NCBI GenBank assembly: GCA_007922225.1
Contig: ML679969.1
Span: forward strand, 19,029,368 to 19,093,367
Direction: 5' to 3'
Length of the DNA stretch: 64,000 nucleotides
Source: Emydura subglobosa
Lineage: Eukaryota; Chordata; Testudines; Chelidae
Below, piece by piece: positions 1 to 12,062 of this stretch. Position numbers and translations under genes: made by a program. A model generated the notes under the pieces. It did no database searches, was not told the DNA's origin, and saw nothing but the letters and a program-made list of their open reading frames with translations. Each line of letters opens with the position of its first letter. Position 1 is the stretch's first letter.

Positions 1-200
1 ACTCTAGCCATGTGGCGGTAAGAGGAAACTGAGGGGGCATCGACCCACGCAGACATATAAGACCTCGGATGCACCACATGGGCAATGCAAGATGTTCATG
101 CGGGTCAATGGACACTGCTTTCAACAGTTCTGGCTCTGGCGCATGGCACGCATGCAACCCACAGTGGAATCCACATAGGGACCATGACTTGAAGAAAAAA
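1..200 (+). mobile_element. DIRS-like terminal repeat fragment
   Basis: The stretch near 160-197 (GGAATCCACATAGGGACCAT followed by GACTTGAAGAA) resembles the terminal-repeat arms of the other DIRS copies in this window, for example TGGAATGGACATGAGCAACA followed by TCTCGAAGAAC at 16731-16763. It reads as the outer edge of a DIRS element in + orientation that is cut by the hAT element at 201. The element body would lie left of the window. The identification rests only on terminal similarity and is moderate. Confidence 0.45.
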
Positions 201-928
201 CAGTAGTTCTCAACCTTTTTGGGCTCAAGACACATTTGTAAATGTTTATGGCCTGTCGTGACCCAGTAAATGGTCTGGAAGTGGAGGTCCTGGGGTGGTT
301 TCAATCAGATCCTGCCTTCTGTGGGGGTTGGGTCCTGTCCAGCACTCACTCCCCAATATCAGCTTCTGCAGCTCCTGTGCCGCGGGGCTGCGTGGCACTA
401 CAACCTCTGGAGGAGTGCTGCTCAGGTTTGGTCCCACCACCCCCAACTGGACCAAATTTGTGAGAGTGGAATTGTGACCTGGCTCATGGGTTACAGTGCC
501 ACTCATTCAAATTTGGCCTACCTGGATTCCAGTCATCATGATGGCTGGACCAAACCTGAGTGGATCTCGGATTCCAGAGGTTGCACTGCCTGGAGCAGGG
601 AGGAAAGCCCAGCCATCATACCATATGTTATCGCCTGATATTGCTACCCTTACTTCTGCACTGCTACTGGCAGGGATGCTGTCTTCAGAACTGGGTGGTT
701 GGAGAGCAAAAAGGGCTGGAATGCTCTGAAGGCAGTACCGCTGCCAGCAACAGCACAGAAGGGTGGCAATACCATACCTGCTGCAGGGCTCTGCCCCCTA
801 CCATTTTTTTTCATCATTTTTCCGTGCATCTACCCCACTCTGGTTACAGCCGTGCTGCTATGCAACCTTTTAAAACATTCTGGTGACCCAATTTTGGGTC
901 CTGACCCCTGGGTTGAGAAACCGTGGTC
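201..928. mobile_element. decayed hAT-type DNA transposon, non-autonomous
   Basis: The left end CAGTAGTTCTCAACC and the right end GGTTGAGAAACCGTGG are imperfect inverted copies of the CAGTGGTTCTCAACC terminus typical of hAT/Charlie-type elements. No transposase reading frame is evident between them; the small open frames inside have no recognisable motif. I could not find a convincing 8-bp target duplication, which suggests an old copy or edited flanks. It appears to have landed in the DIRS fragment on its left. Confidence 0.6.
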
Positions 929-3485
929 TAGACAACTCTTTATACCATGCTTCCCAATAAATATATTTCGGGAAAGACCTATTTTTAGATCAGATGCAAT
1001 TAATAAGGCTGATTCCCTGTGTCTAGCAGGAGCTGATTCAATGTAGCAAAGTGACTGATAGCGGTAAGGTAACCTAAACGAAAGAATCCATGGTCCATGC
1101 AACTCATTAGCTGGGTCACACTTCCTGGGGAAGCACCATCAACAAAGCATCAGCATCTCTTGGACAACAGGAAGTGATATAATCATTAACAGCATCAGCA
1201 TCTCTCGGTTTATTTCAGGGGAATACCATTCCAAAATGCACTTGTGTGCATATTGTTTCCCGCCCTTCCCTTATTAGTTCCCAACCTTTGTAACTGGTGT
1301 CTATAGTATTCCTGCAAAGCTATGGGCTAGAGGAAAAGGGTACAGAATGCTCTATGGACCAGATCACCAGGCCCAGGAAAGCCTTTGAGCCACCTTCATG
1401 CTGCTCTACTCGTGAGGCTAACTGAGGGTTGAACTGGTCCCCAGTTCAACTTAAAGTAGGCTATCGGCTGCTCTGAATTGTGTGGGTTAGAATAGTCCCC
1501 TAGGAAATGCTCAGTTGGTTGGGGTTCACTCGAGAACAGAATGATCCACCTCTTTTCCCTCCTGCTCTGGAATGTCTTCTACACTTGATGAGATGTGGGG
1601 AAAGAATAAAAGTAGAATAGACCCAGCTACCATGGCTTTATGCACATGGGGACTTTCTTAAATCAGGAGAATTGTCAATTGCTTTGTTACCACCAGAAGA
1701 CAGAGTTTGGACCAATTTCAACAATACTACTCCAAATTGCAAGTTTATTGATACATTTAATCCTGTAACTGCAGTACTCCACCCAAAAATCAATGTCTTA
1801 AAATGGAGCCTGGAATGGGAAGCATAAGAGCCATATTATACTTTTATCTCAGCTTAACTAAACAAACAAATAAAATATAGATATACACAAATGAAAGCAA
1901 GAGATTGTTCCTGACACAATTCATGTTTTTTGGCACTTATTTCCCCTGAAGTCAGGATATTTTCCTGCAAATTAACTCCATTAAAAGTCCCATGTTAAAG
2001 GCCATTTTCTAGCACTGTTCCAGATCAGTGTGATCCAGTATGTCGATTCCATGTTTCTCCCAGAGTGAAATTCTTTAAGAGCAACATGAAGCTGATGGTA
2101 GGTGAGGAAGATGCTGGAAGAAGGGAAAAAGGAAAATTTCATCCACTCCTCATTTAGTCCTGTTTCAATGGGAGTCAATGAGAGTCTTTCCATTGAATTC
2201 ACTGAGCTTTAGATCAGGCCCTTAAACTTATGGCTCCCCCTCCCACAGAACTTTGTTAATTTTAAAAGCCCTTAAAAAAGTGAAGCCTTATTCTGTCCCC
2301 CTCCAACCTTCCAAATAAATGTAAATTTAGCAGTGCTTGGTTTAATGGGGCCTGCTTGTGCTTTCTGATAGAAAGAAGGATCTGGGGTGATATGGGGGAA
2401 AGCAGCAACAACACAGCCAGCTGTTGCTAAAAGTCCAATAGCTGCTTCTGCAGTGAAGATAATCCTCCCTGCTTGCTTGATCTGAGAAACTAATAAGGTG
2501 GGTGGGTGGAACCTTGACTCCTAGCAGCTGGGGTGATAGTGGGGACAGCCAGTGCAAGTTCCAACAAGAGAGAGAAGGAGGAAGGAATAGCTACTGTTGA
2601 CAGACTGCAAGCTCCTAAGTAGGGAGCCTGTTCGAAAGATTTCTTCTCAATCCCACAAGCCTCCAGTTGGAGGGAGGGAAATGAGCTGAATATGCCTGCA
2701 GTGTGGGTGGGCAATAAGTTGGCCACTGATACTGACAACTCAAGGAAATAAAAAACCCAGAGAAAATGTCAGGCTATTCCTCTGATCTACTGCCTGAGCT
2801 GAAGCCAGCACTAAAGAGGGAATCAGCTTTTCTTCCCAGCATTGATGTTAGCAAGAAAGCAAGGAAGCATCTCATCCGTATGAGCTTCAGAGCTGCATGT
2901 GTGGAAGATAACAGGTGAAGGGAGAGAAGTCAGTTTTCAACAGTATAAAGCATATACCTCTAGCCATGGCAGTTTATTACAACATGGACTTTAAATATAT
3001 GTCAGGACTATATGTCAGGACTACTGTGATTTTTTGGTCTAACAGATCTCTTCTGGCTCTGACTCAGGGCTGTACGTAGCAAGACCTAGACATCAAATAA
3101 TATCATTCACTCCCTGATAGTGGGTTATTCACGTGGGATTGAGGTATGCAGAAACAAGAGGGTATAGCAATTGGAAGCTGGATGGGGGAATCAGGAGAGG
3201 AGAGCTATGAGAAGGGTCCGTTTAGAATATTTATTCTTTTTTCTTGGTTAACAATAAAGTGCAATTTTAAGGTTGAGAATATATGCACACAGAAGTTGGG
3301 AAATTCTTATGTAAAGATTCCCACAAGAAAGTTATCTTGGTCATATTGCAAAAATATATTAAAGGACAAAGCTGACCGCAGACAGTAATTCAGCATACAT
3401 GTGCTAAGTAGACTTTTCCCTCCTTTACAGTGGTTCAGTGGAATAGTCACATTTTATAATAAAAATACAAGATTCTCCTGATTAG
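929..3485. other. EIF4G3 intron, no recognised element
   Basis: About 2.6 kb of AT-rich sequence downstream of the 5071-5193 exon on the minus strand. I see no splice-bordered open segment, no transposon protein signature and no tandem array. Confidence 0.5.
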
Positions 3486-4790
3486 AACAGAATCATAGTG
3501 TTAGAAAGAACTGCAAGGGTCATCTAGTCTAACCTGCTGCCAAGGTGCAGAATTTGTTGTGTTTAAACCATCCAAGACAGATGGCTATCCAGCCTCCTTT
3601 TGAAAATCTCCACCGAAGGAGCTTCCACAACCTCCTACTATTCTTACAGTTAGGAAGTCCTACTATTCTTACAGTTAGGAGGTTTTTCCTGACATTTAAT
3701 CTAAATCTGCCATGCTGGAGTTTGAACCCATTGCCTTTTGTCCTGCCCTTTGTGGCAAGAGAGAACAACTTTTCTCCATCTTTTCATGGCAGCCTTTCAA
3801 GTATTTGAAGACTGCTATAATGTCCCCCCTCAAACTCCTCTTTGTCAACTAAACATACCCAGTTCCTTCAGCCTTTGCTCAGATAGTTTGCATTCCATCC
3901 CTTTGATCATCTTTGTTGCTTGCCTCTGGATCCTTTCCAGTTTCTCCACATCCTTTCTATACATTGGTAACCAAAACTGGACACAGTAATCCAGCTGAGG
4001 CCTAAGCAGTACCCAAGTAGAGCAGACCTCCCCTGACTTGCATGCTATGCCTCTGTTAATGCAACCTAAAATTGCATTTGCTTTTTTTGCAACAGCATTG
4101 CATTGCTGACTCATGTTGAGGTTGTGATTCACCACAGTTCCCAGATCCTTCTCAGCAGTGCTGCTGCCAAGCCATTTTTCTCCCATTTTGTATTTGTGCA
4201 TTTGATTTTCCTCCCTAAGTGTAGACTTTTGTCTTTGTTGAATTTCATTTTGTTGTCTATAGCCCAGTTCTCCAATTCAACAAGACACCTCTGAATCTTA
4301 GCTGTATCCTCCAAAGTGTTGGCAACTGCCACAAACTTTGTGTCATCTGCAAATTTGATCTCTATTCTTACATCCAGACATTTATAAAGATGTTAAACAC
4401 CCCCGACCCAGAACAGATCCATGTGGAACCCTACTTGAGTCCTCCCTCCAATCTGACATCATTCCATTAATAGTTACTCTTTGTTTGTGGTTGTTTAACC
4501 AATTATGTATCCATTTAATGGTTGTTCCACCAAGCCTGCATTTCTCCAGCTTACTCATCAGAATGTCATGTGGGACTGTGCTGAAGTCCAGGTACATTAT
4601 ATCGACTGAATTCCCCCATCCACTAAACTAGTTATCCTATGTTATTTTTTTGTAAGAGAACTAAAGCAAAGTAGGAATTGAGCAGCATTGCCTTCCTATC
4701 ATCTTCTGGTATCAGCTCACCTTCTCCACAGAGCAATGGACCCACACCATCCTTGATCTTTCTTTTAGAAACAAGGAGTTTCTGTAACAA
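3486..4790 (-). mobile_element. CR1/L3-type LINE, antisense, 5'-truncated
   Basis: The + strand begins with the reversed CR1 3' end (AGAATCATAGTGTTAGAAAG, then the GGTCATCTAGTC motif). On the minus strand, decayed reading frames give C-terminal CR1 reverse-transcriptase segments: MSQQCNAVAKKANAILGCIN near 4100, [20 protein letters not shown] near 3930, KMKFNKDKS near 4240, and YLDFS..PHDILMSKLEKC near 4580. Frames are broken by several shifts, so no protein is made. The part beyond about 4610 is more diverged and its end is approximate. It lies in the intron just 3' of the 5071-5193 exon. Confidence 0.85.
3632..3683. repeat. short tandem duplication inside the CR1
   Basis: CCTACTATTCTTACAGTTAG occurs twice in immediate succession (26-bp period). 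The neighbouring CR1 copies lack it, so it is a local duplication in this copy. Confidence 0.8.
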
Positions 4791-5070
4791 TGCTTAAAAA
4801 CAGCTCCTGACAATGCCATGCAAAAGCTGGTTAGGAAGTCTATAACAGCAACTTTGCTCAATGTATGCAAACACACTTGTCAAAAAATTACCAAAAATTG
4901 GCTAACAATAACCCTTAAATGGCCTATTTATGAAAGGACCATTTAGATATTTTAGGTGATGATGCAGATGATATGAATGGAAAATACAGAAAGTTGCTAT
5001 AGCAAACAGCAAAGCTGAGCAGACATTAATAACAAAAGGCTGACGTTACCAGTGCTCACCATCTTATTAC

Positions 5071-5193
5071 CTGAGGTGGGGTAGGCGTGGAGGTGGGTCT
5101 CATGATGGGAGGCGTAGGGTTCCTGCTGCCTCCTCCAGACATTATTTCTTCTGTTATATCTTTACCCCCCTGGTTTGGATCCCGGATTCGGAT
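5071..5193 (-). CDS. EIF4G3: EIF4G3 coding exon: PABP-contact segment (41 codons)
   Basis: This 123-nt exon of eIF4GII has an acceptor ..TTCTATAG at 5194-5195 and a donor GTAATAAG starting at 5070. It enters and leaves in phase 0. It encodes [20 protein letters not shown], then [20 protein letters not shown] and PQ. The first segment is nearly invariant between eIF4GI and eIF4GII and belongs to the region known to bind poly(A)-binding protein, which bridges the mRNA 5' and 3' ends. Human eIF4GII has PPIGRP where this copy has PPIMRP, judged from memory. It follows the 12712-12815 exon across a 7.5-kb intron. The next exon would be left of the window or in diverged sequence I did not recognise. 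Confidence 0.97.
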
Positions 5194-5734
5194 CTATAGA
5201 ATTGAATAAATACTTCAAATGGATATTCCCATTAGACACCATGCTAGGGAGTGTAAAGAGAAGGAAAGTATGCAAAAGCCATATATTTCCCATTTTACTA
5301 AGTATTAAACATAATATATTCTCTGTCAGCCTCTGCCACACAAATCAGACCCATAATTGCAAACTGACATGGCTCAGATTTAAACTGGCATTCTGTGGGC
5401 ACAAAGAAATTAAGCTTATTTGAATAACTATCAACAGGATGATATGACGCTCATCAATCATTTCAATCAGGTCTAAATGTAAGCATCTCTTCAAAATATT
5501 TCCCAAATACAGAGAAATAGTGAAACATTTTAGAAAAGAAATCAATCAATGATGGTGCATGATCCTTTAACTAAGGGTGTAGTTATTCCTACTCTGGATT
5601 AAATTTACCCGACACTTATCAACCATAGTAGTAAACCTGCCAAACAAAGACAAAGGCAAAAGGTTACTATTGAGGTTCATGAGCAACACTCTGCTAAAAA
5701 ACCTAGTATGCCTGAGATCTTTATATGGCCCCTA

Positions 5735-5945
5735 TCACTACAGTATCTGAGCACCTCAAACCTTTAATGGATTTATCCTCACAATACCTCTGTGAAGCAG
5801 GTAAGTGTATTATTCTTATTTTACAGATGAGAAACTTAGGTACAGAGAGGCCAACTGAACTGCCCAAAGCTACAAAAAAAATCTGTGGTAGGATTGGGAA
5901 TTAAATCTGAGTCTCCTGAGTCCTAGGTTAGTGCCCTACCCAGCC
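5735..5945 (+). repeat. MIR-like (CORE-SINE type) ancient SINE
   Basis: The segment TTACAGATGAGAAACTTAGG, then GTACAGAGAGGCCAACTGAA and CTGCCCAAAG, and the following GGTAGGATTGGGAATTAAA..GTCTCCTGAGTCCTAG follow the MIR/CORE-SINE consensus in order. It is about 210 bp and strongly diverged. No tRNA gene function is implied. Confidence 0.7.
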
Positions 5946-6309
5946 TTCTTCTCCTCCCAACCCCAGCTGCAGAGAATAGGGATGATCAGAGATGATGTGA
6001 TTCCTGAACCTGAAATAAACAACAGCAAAGAAAACCCAGCATGAAGATTTTAATGAAATCGAACACAATGCACAATTATGTCAAAGTTTGGCTGCCCAAG
6101 CAAATTTACCACCCTTGTAAGACTCCTCCATGACTGGATGACTGTCTTCATCCTGTGCAGTGGCTCTATCTCTGAGCCCTTTGCCATCTGAACTGGCATA
6201 AAGTAAGGTTGTGTACTGGCATTGACTCTCTTCTCCAGTTTCCATGCAGCTATGAAAATGCTAGTCCAAGATTGTCTGCCACAAAGCATTGGCATCCAAT
6301 ATTGCACTG

Positions 6310-7530
6310 ATGGCAACCTCTTCAACCTCTCTCGTCTCCTCTGAAGCTTACAAAAGCCTAGGGCTAACTCTGAACATAGGCAAAACAGAAGTTTTCCACT
6401 AGCCTATTCCTGGTCAATCATCAGACCCAACAAAGAAGATCTGCACTGACAGAGAGGAACTGGAAAATCTAGAACACTTTGCCTACCTTGGCCGCCATCT
6501 CTTACAGAGGGCAAACACAGATGTTGAGATTCAGCACAGAATCTGCTGTGCCAGCCTTGTCTTTGGCAGACTGTCTCACCAGGTGTTGAACAACCATGAT
6601 ATCAGAACACAAACTAGACTTTTAGTTTACAAAGCAGTGGTAATTCCAACTCTCCTCTATGACTGCAATACTTGGGTGACCTACAGAAAACACGTGAAAA
6701 ACCTGGAACACAAGCACCAGCACCTTCTCCAGAAGATCCTCAACATAAAGTGGGAGGATTGCCACACTAATGTCAGTGTCCTCATGAAGGCCAACATCTT
6801 CAGTGTTGAGGTCCTAATTAACCAGCACCAGCTGAGGTGGAGTGGGCACTGTGTGTGCATGCCTGATGCACACCTATGAAAACAATTGCTGTATACCCAA
6901 CTCACCAAAGGAGAAAGGAAACAAGACGGCCAAAGGAAACGCTTCAAAGACACTGTGACCGATGGTGCCTAGGGGTCCCCCCCAAAGGGGGGAGGATATT
7001 GGTACAACTCCTGTCCCATGCAGGCCCTGAAGTGTCGGGCTTGGCCTCTAGCTGCCTATAATGCCACTGTTCGAGAGTTTCCCAGCTGCGGAGGGGCCCA
7101 ACAACCCACCCAGGCTGAGCAGGAGGCAGCCCTGAAGGCTCTCTAGGCATGGCAGGACTGCATTTCTTCTGGTGGGCTCTGGGAGTGAATCTCTCTCTGC
7201 TATTGTCCCACCCCACTCTGAGGCCTATACTGGGCTTTTAATCCCCACCTCCTGCCAGGGTGTACACAGCGTGCATGACGGAGAGAGGCCTGTCTGGCCT
7301 CTGAGGAAGCTGAGGGCTCCCCCTCTAGTGGGAGGGGCTGGTACACCCTGTCACAGATACCCTCAAGACAAACACCAAGAGATGTGGCATCAACACCACA
7401 CACTGCAAGACAGTAGCCCAAGACAGGGTTAACTGGCAAAGACTTGTCAGAGAAAGAATGACCATTTTTGAGGACAATGCTGCGATCATGGCCCAACTCT
7501 GCCTTCCAACACCACCTGCAAAGTCTGCCA
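6310..7530 (+). mobile_element. LINE reverse-transcriptase C-terminal remnant, split by an insertion
   Basis: The + strand translates to LQRANTDVEIQHRICCAS, then RLLVYKAVVIPTLLYDCNTW, HVKNLEHKHQHLLQKILNIK and LINQHQLRWSGHCVCMPD, ending near 6965. This is the common C-terminal thumb/tail of non-LTR retrotransposon reverse transcriptases ('LLYGCETW..' type). The same protein resumes at about 7366 with CGINTTHCKTVAQDRVNWQR and the LVRERMTIFE tail. The clade is uncertain. Upstream catalytic motifs are missing, so this is a 5'-truncated fossil. Confidence 0.72.
6968..7365. mobile_element. insertion in the LINE, possible solo LTR
   Basis: About 400 bp of GC-richer sequence interrupts the LINE protein at the codons after DRWCLG. 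It contains GGGGTCCCCCCCAAAGGGGG near its left end and closes with CCCTGTCACAGATAC. A TG..CA outline (TGCCTAGG..CTGTCACA) is possible, but I found no clean target duplication. It could equally be part of another non-coding element. Its orientation is not resolved. Confidence 0.4.
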
Positions 7531-8499
7531 ACAAGTCTGAAGCTCAAGGATCAGACTCCTCAGTCACCAAAGGATATATAAAATATATAAAAACCTATGA
7601 AAGAGATCATCCTCGACCCAAGGGATCAAACATACCGCCGCCACCTACATGATTTATTTTGTAACCATACTTATGCCTCAAATATAAAAAGGCACATACA
7701 CTGTCCCAAAGAAAACACTTACAATCCTGCAAGTAAGACAAGAACACACTAATCAAGCCCTCAACCTACTAACAATTTAGGTCTGCCCTGAGATACTGAT
7801 GCACTTTAATCAACTTATTTGCCTTTTCAGCACCAAGCTGGTTATACAGAAGTCTTGAATAAACTAATCCAAGTGTACTAAACATACACCTGATTGACAC
7901 GGAGTAAACCAGACAAGAATGCATGACTTTCAAAAGTTGACAAAATCCTCCTGTCCTGGTTTAAATGATTTTACTTCCATAATGCTGTTACTGTGACCCC
8001 AACTCACATTTGGGTAGAAATCTAGATCTTCAATTTTAAATGCAAGACAACAAAAAAGGATAGGATTGAGGATGACATTCTAGCATCATCTTCTTGTTCT
8101 TGGAATCTGTCATGTTGGCTACATAATAAGAAATTTCCAAAGCTTCTCTGGGTTTTTTTTTTTGTTTTTTTTTTAATTTTGTCCTTGTGAGGTTCCAGTT
8201 CTTTGCTATTAATTAGACCATTTCAGATTTCCACTAAAACTGAGACAGTGGCGTCATCAGTGTGCAATCTCGGAGTCCCCCTCCAAAATATTAAAACGAT
8301 TTTATAAATTGAGTGCCTCTCCATGCGGTCCCCTGTGCAGAACACATGCTAAGGTTCAATCAAAGTCTCTCAAACTCAATGCAAAGTTCAACATACTTGC
8401 AGTAGTCAGGTGAAAATTTAGAGAGACAGTCTTCCTAAGAGCTCCACCATCACTGGAAAGATGGTACCTCAATCCTCTCTTTTCAGTCAACAAGGTATG
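7531..8499. other. intron sequence, nothing recognised
   Basis: AT-rich intronic sequence with a T-rich run at 8152-8174 and no element or exon that I can support. Confidence 0.4.
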
Positions 8500-9230
8500 A
8501 GGCCTTTGTCATGCTGGATTACAGCAACGTGAAATACCTGGACATGAAGCCCTCAGCACTTCAGAAATTCCAACTGGTACAGAACATTGCAGTGTTTCTT
8601 TTCAGCAACACAGGCAATTGTGATCACATCAAACTTGTCCTCTGTTCTCTATACTGGCTTCCATCAAATAAAGTTTAGATCTCAGTCCTTATCTTTAAGG
8701 CAGTCCCATTCAGAAGGGCATATCTACAATTCAATAAAAATCTCATGACACCGACTTGGGCTTGTAGGGGTCAGGCTGCAGGCTAAAAATAGCAGTATCA
8801 ACTTTCTGGCTCGAGCTAAAGCCCAAGCTTTGAGATCCACCCTCACTGAGAGATCTCAAAGCCTGGGCTCCAGCCCGAGCCCAAACATCTATGCTACAAT
8901 TTTATAGCCCCACAACTGGAGTCAGCTAACCTAGGCAACCTGTGGCTGTGTCACGAGTCTTTTAGTTCAGCATAGACATACCCTCAAAGACCACCTAGAG
9001 TTTTGGGATGTCAACAATAGTCTTCAGCTATGCTCCTCTGGCACAATGGAACTCTTTACAATACAGGTAAAGCTCATACTTGTAGGAGACAGAAGTTTTT
9101 GGAGGCTGGTCTGAGTCTGTGGAATGAGCTTCTCTGGGAGCTTGGGACAATCACAAATCTCAACACCTTCCACTCCAAGTGCAAGGCACATTTCTTTGGC
9201 CTTGCCATCTCTAACATAACTATGTATGTA
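8500..9230 (+). mobile_element. L2-type LINE 3' remnant, split by a MITE
   Basis: Translation of the left part gives LDYSNVKYLDMKPSALQKFQ, LVQNIAVFLFSN and DHIKLVLCSLYWLPSNKV, the 'LDYCNSLLYG..LQLVQNAAARLL..HITPVLKSLHWLP' signature of L2/Rex-type LINEs. The right part (9080-9200) gives RRQKFLEAGLSLWNELLWEL..NTFHSKCKAHFF, matching the WNSLP..FK..LKTHLF end of the same protein. Stops are present. The two halves are separated by the palindromic MITE at 8745-8990. Confidence 0.72.
8745..8990. mobile_element. palindromic MITE (same family as 57702-57993)
   Basis: The element folds on itself: GCTCGAGCTAAAGCCCAAGC and the GCCTGGGCTCCAGCCCGAGC region are reverse-complement-like. It shares CAAACATCTATGCTACAA and the terminal TTTTAGTTCAGCATAGACAT with the copy near 57880-57985. 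It is non-coding and inserted in an L2 LINE. The superfamily is not certain. Confidence 0.65.
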
Positions 9231-10394
9231 TCTAACTATGTATATTTAAAAGCAAAACTAAACCAAACCAAATCCCTAAAATCCTACCAAAACAAGATAC
9301 TCACTGTGCATATTCCCTCCCCCTACCCACCCCGGGAGAGGATGAGAGTGAGAAAGTAAACAAGCAGTGTAGTCACATGGCTTAATGCACTACTGGCAGG
9401 TGTTCAGATACTTTGATAAGCAGTGTTGCAGTCAGGACCTACCAAACAGAAGGGGTAAGCTGGTGGTAGAAGGATTTGGGCATAGCCAGGGAGAGTTGTG
9501 GGGATTGAAATACTGCAGCCTCTCTGGCAGCTTGAACAAAACAAAAATCAACTCCCCCACCACCCCAAAGTGTGGGTCACCGGACCCCGGTGCTACTGCG
9601 ATTACTTATATTTCTGGTACCTCAATATTACTTCTTCTACATGCCAAGCTCCGTAAACACGCATATCACTTTAAACAGTACAACTTCCTCTTGCAAAATT
9701 AAACACTTCTCATAGACAGATTCTATAGTGCAGTAAAGAACAGGAAACACTTCTGAGACCACTGCCAAGAAACCGTCAAAGGAGAAATCAAGTTTCCAGA
9801 GTTTCAAGGCAGCCTACCAGACTCATATACACAGACAGCTCTCTAGCTCAGTTTTGCTCTCTAGTTCAATTTACTTCAGGTAAAGTCTTCCAGATGCCTG
9901 GAAACACCTAGAATTCCTAAAAGAATTTCTGTCACACACTCCTTGAGTCTCCTGCCTGGTTTGCCAGTTTGTTGCCTGATTTGGGGTGTTTAGTAATTTG
10001 AATGGGGTTACAGACGCGCCAATTGATCTGATCAGAAGATAATGAGATTCTAGTCCCGGAATCAGGCTACAAAGGGTTTTACAAGGACCCCTGGGGTGCA
10101 TGACAGGAATGCTCACACTGATAACCAAATATGTATAGTTTCACAGTCTTTTATTAAAATAGCATAGAATAGACAAATGAATAATTAATCAATTGGATAA
10201 TGATTAGGATTACAGTCTTGTTCTAAAGACACGTGATACATGTGTGTGTGTGTGTGTGTGTATTGTACGTTTTGGATTAATATACTCACACCCTTCCCTG
10301 ATGACCTGGTTGAAAGAGATGTCCAATTCCTCAACTCTTGAGTGGAAGGGTGGAGAGCTAGGCAGTGCTAGAGAGCTAAGAGCTATAAGACTAA
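9231..10394. other. intron sequence with a TG microsatellite
   Basis: No exon or protein-coding element is recognised here. The only structured part is the (TG)n run at 10241-10261. Confidence 0.4.
10241..10261. repeat. (TG)n microsatellite
   Basis: Ten uninterrupted TG units. Confidence 0.97.
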
Positions 10395-10689
10395 GGCCAT
10401 GTCTATACTGACGGCAGCAAATTCGCTGCCGACAGATTGATCTTTCTGGATCGATTGAGCGGTCAGTGTAAACCCACTCAATTGATCAGGAAGTCGATGC
10501 TGATAAACCACCCCCTCAAGTAGCGTAGTGCTGCGTCGATGGGAACAGTGTTCCTGTCAGCACAGTGCAGTGTAGACAGCGCACAGAAGGGAAGCAGAGC
10601 AGTTGACGTGAGTTACGCAAGCTACTCTGCGTAGTTTGCGTAACTCCCGTTGACTGCCGCCAAATCTCCAGGTATGTGTAGACCAGCCC
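10395..10689. mobile_element. Harbinger-type MITE with TAA target duplication
   Basis: The 295-bp element starts GGCCATGTCTATACTG and ends so that its reverse strand reads GGGCTGGTCTACACATACC. It is flanked on both sides by TAA (10392-10394 and 10690-10692). Terminal inverted repeats of this sort with a 3-bp TAA/TTA duplication are typical of PIF/Harbinger elements. There is no transposase. A non-autonomous copy mobilised by an enzyme such as the one at 13930-14480 is plausible but unproven. Confidence 0.75.
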
Positions 10690-11952
10690 TAAGACTACAA
10701 ATAGTACTAAGTATAAACTAAGAACAAAGATCCTAACCAACACCAATACAAAAGAAGCCCAAAAGAAGAAGTAGCTGAAGATCACATATGGTTTGCCCTT
10801 TTTATACCCTGAACAATATGGGTCCTCCTTCTAAGTCCAAACTTGGCTTCTTCACCCACAAATTATTAGGGTACACTTATTCTGTAGACTGGCAGGTTCG
10901 TGAGTATTATTGACGGACTCATATTCTTTCCAGATGGTTCGCTCATCTCACCTTTGTTATTTCTGGCTCTTTCTATAGGTTTTGTGGCGTACTTGTGAAG
11001 TTTACTTGGGGCATAAACTGAAGGCTCCCCCTGCCCACCATCTTGGTGCCTTCTGACTTATCTAGGGTAAAGGTTATAACCATACATGTAACTTATCATT
11101 ACTTATCTGGGCCAAAGGTCCCAAACATATGTATGCTAACGGCCTTAGCTTTTCATACAGGATGTGGCCTGTAGGTTTCTTGCATTACAGCTATAATACC
11201 TTGACATGAAACTATGACTCTATTATAATAAAACAAATACTCAAATATATAGGGAAAAGTATATATGTGCAAGCAAGCAGGCTAGTCCTATAGGCTACAC
11301 AAGCATGGTATAAGAACCTATATAAAATATAATAAGCAAATGGTGGTTGCAGAAGAACTTTTTGACTTGCACTATGAGCTTTAATACTGTTTTAGATTTC
11401 ACTTCATTCTCAAGTTTAAACAGTACACTGTATACATATATGCTTGTCAGGATGACTGCACCAGATAAGTTTTCTTATCTTTTTATTTTTATGGTCAGAG
11501 AAAATGTAAAAGACCTCCCTTGTTATACTTTTCTCTGCATTCTTTTATGGAATCTACAACAACCAGGAGGCGATAGTCTGCAGATTTTTTTTTCTCCAGA
11601 CAAGGAATCAATAGCAGTAGAAATACATTTTCCTTGTATGGATGCTTGTAGTATTACTTGGTCATATCTCATGTTCAACCAGTCATCTTGCATTTACATC
11701 ATTGCTGCTTCTGTTAGTTCTTCCTTTAATTTTTCCTTTGTTTCTCCAGTTGCAGCATTTAGTAGTGCAACCCTGTGAGTTTAATTCAGTCTAGAAGAAT
11801 ATATCCAGGGAGAAGGGCTTCAATCATTTTTTACAACTTCTCATTTTATTAGCAATGGTCATTTTATTAGCATACATAACTAAAACTTTCTTATCAAGTT
11901 TAAGTCTCTGCATTTCACTTGGTTTTTATGGCATAACTACTAATTTATCTTT

Positions 11953-12062
11953 GACAGTTTTTAGGTATTGAAAATAACAGACTGATTGTAAATGAAGCTG
12001 ATGTTGAAGAGCTGCTAGAAGGCCTGGAAAAGGGACTTACTACGACAGCTATGTGTTGATGA
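11953..12062 (+). pseudogene. possible Tigger/pogo transposase C-terminal scrap
   Basis: A short open stretch reads LGIENNRLIVNEADVEELLE then GLEKGLTTTA before a stop. The 'vdeaDVEELLe..eeLTte' pattern recalls the acidic C-terminal part of pogo/Tigger transposases. No DDE catalytic core is visible around it. It could also be chance or a retrocopy scrap. A preceding TTTGACAG would make a splice acceptor, but no donor follows, so I do not call it an exon. Confidence 0.3.

Noticed and set aside
5735..5945. tRNA gene
   Set aside because: The sequence follows a MIR-like SINE and I see no intact cloverleaf.
11347..11778. 143-codon open frame on +
   Set aside because: It has no recognisable domain, no splice context and AT-rich composition, and lies within an EIF4G3 intron; chance frame.
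11940..12062. Candidate host exon starting after TTTGACAG
   Set aside because: An acceptor-like site precedes an open stretch, but no donor follows before the stop, it is on the opposite strand to EIF4G3, and the peptide looks more like a transposase scrap.
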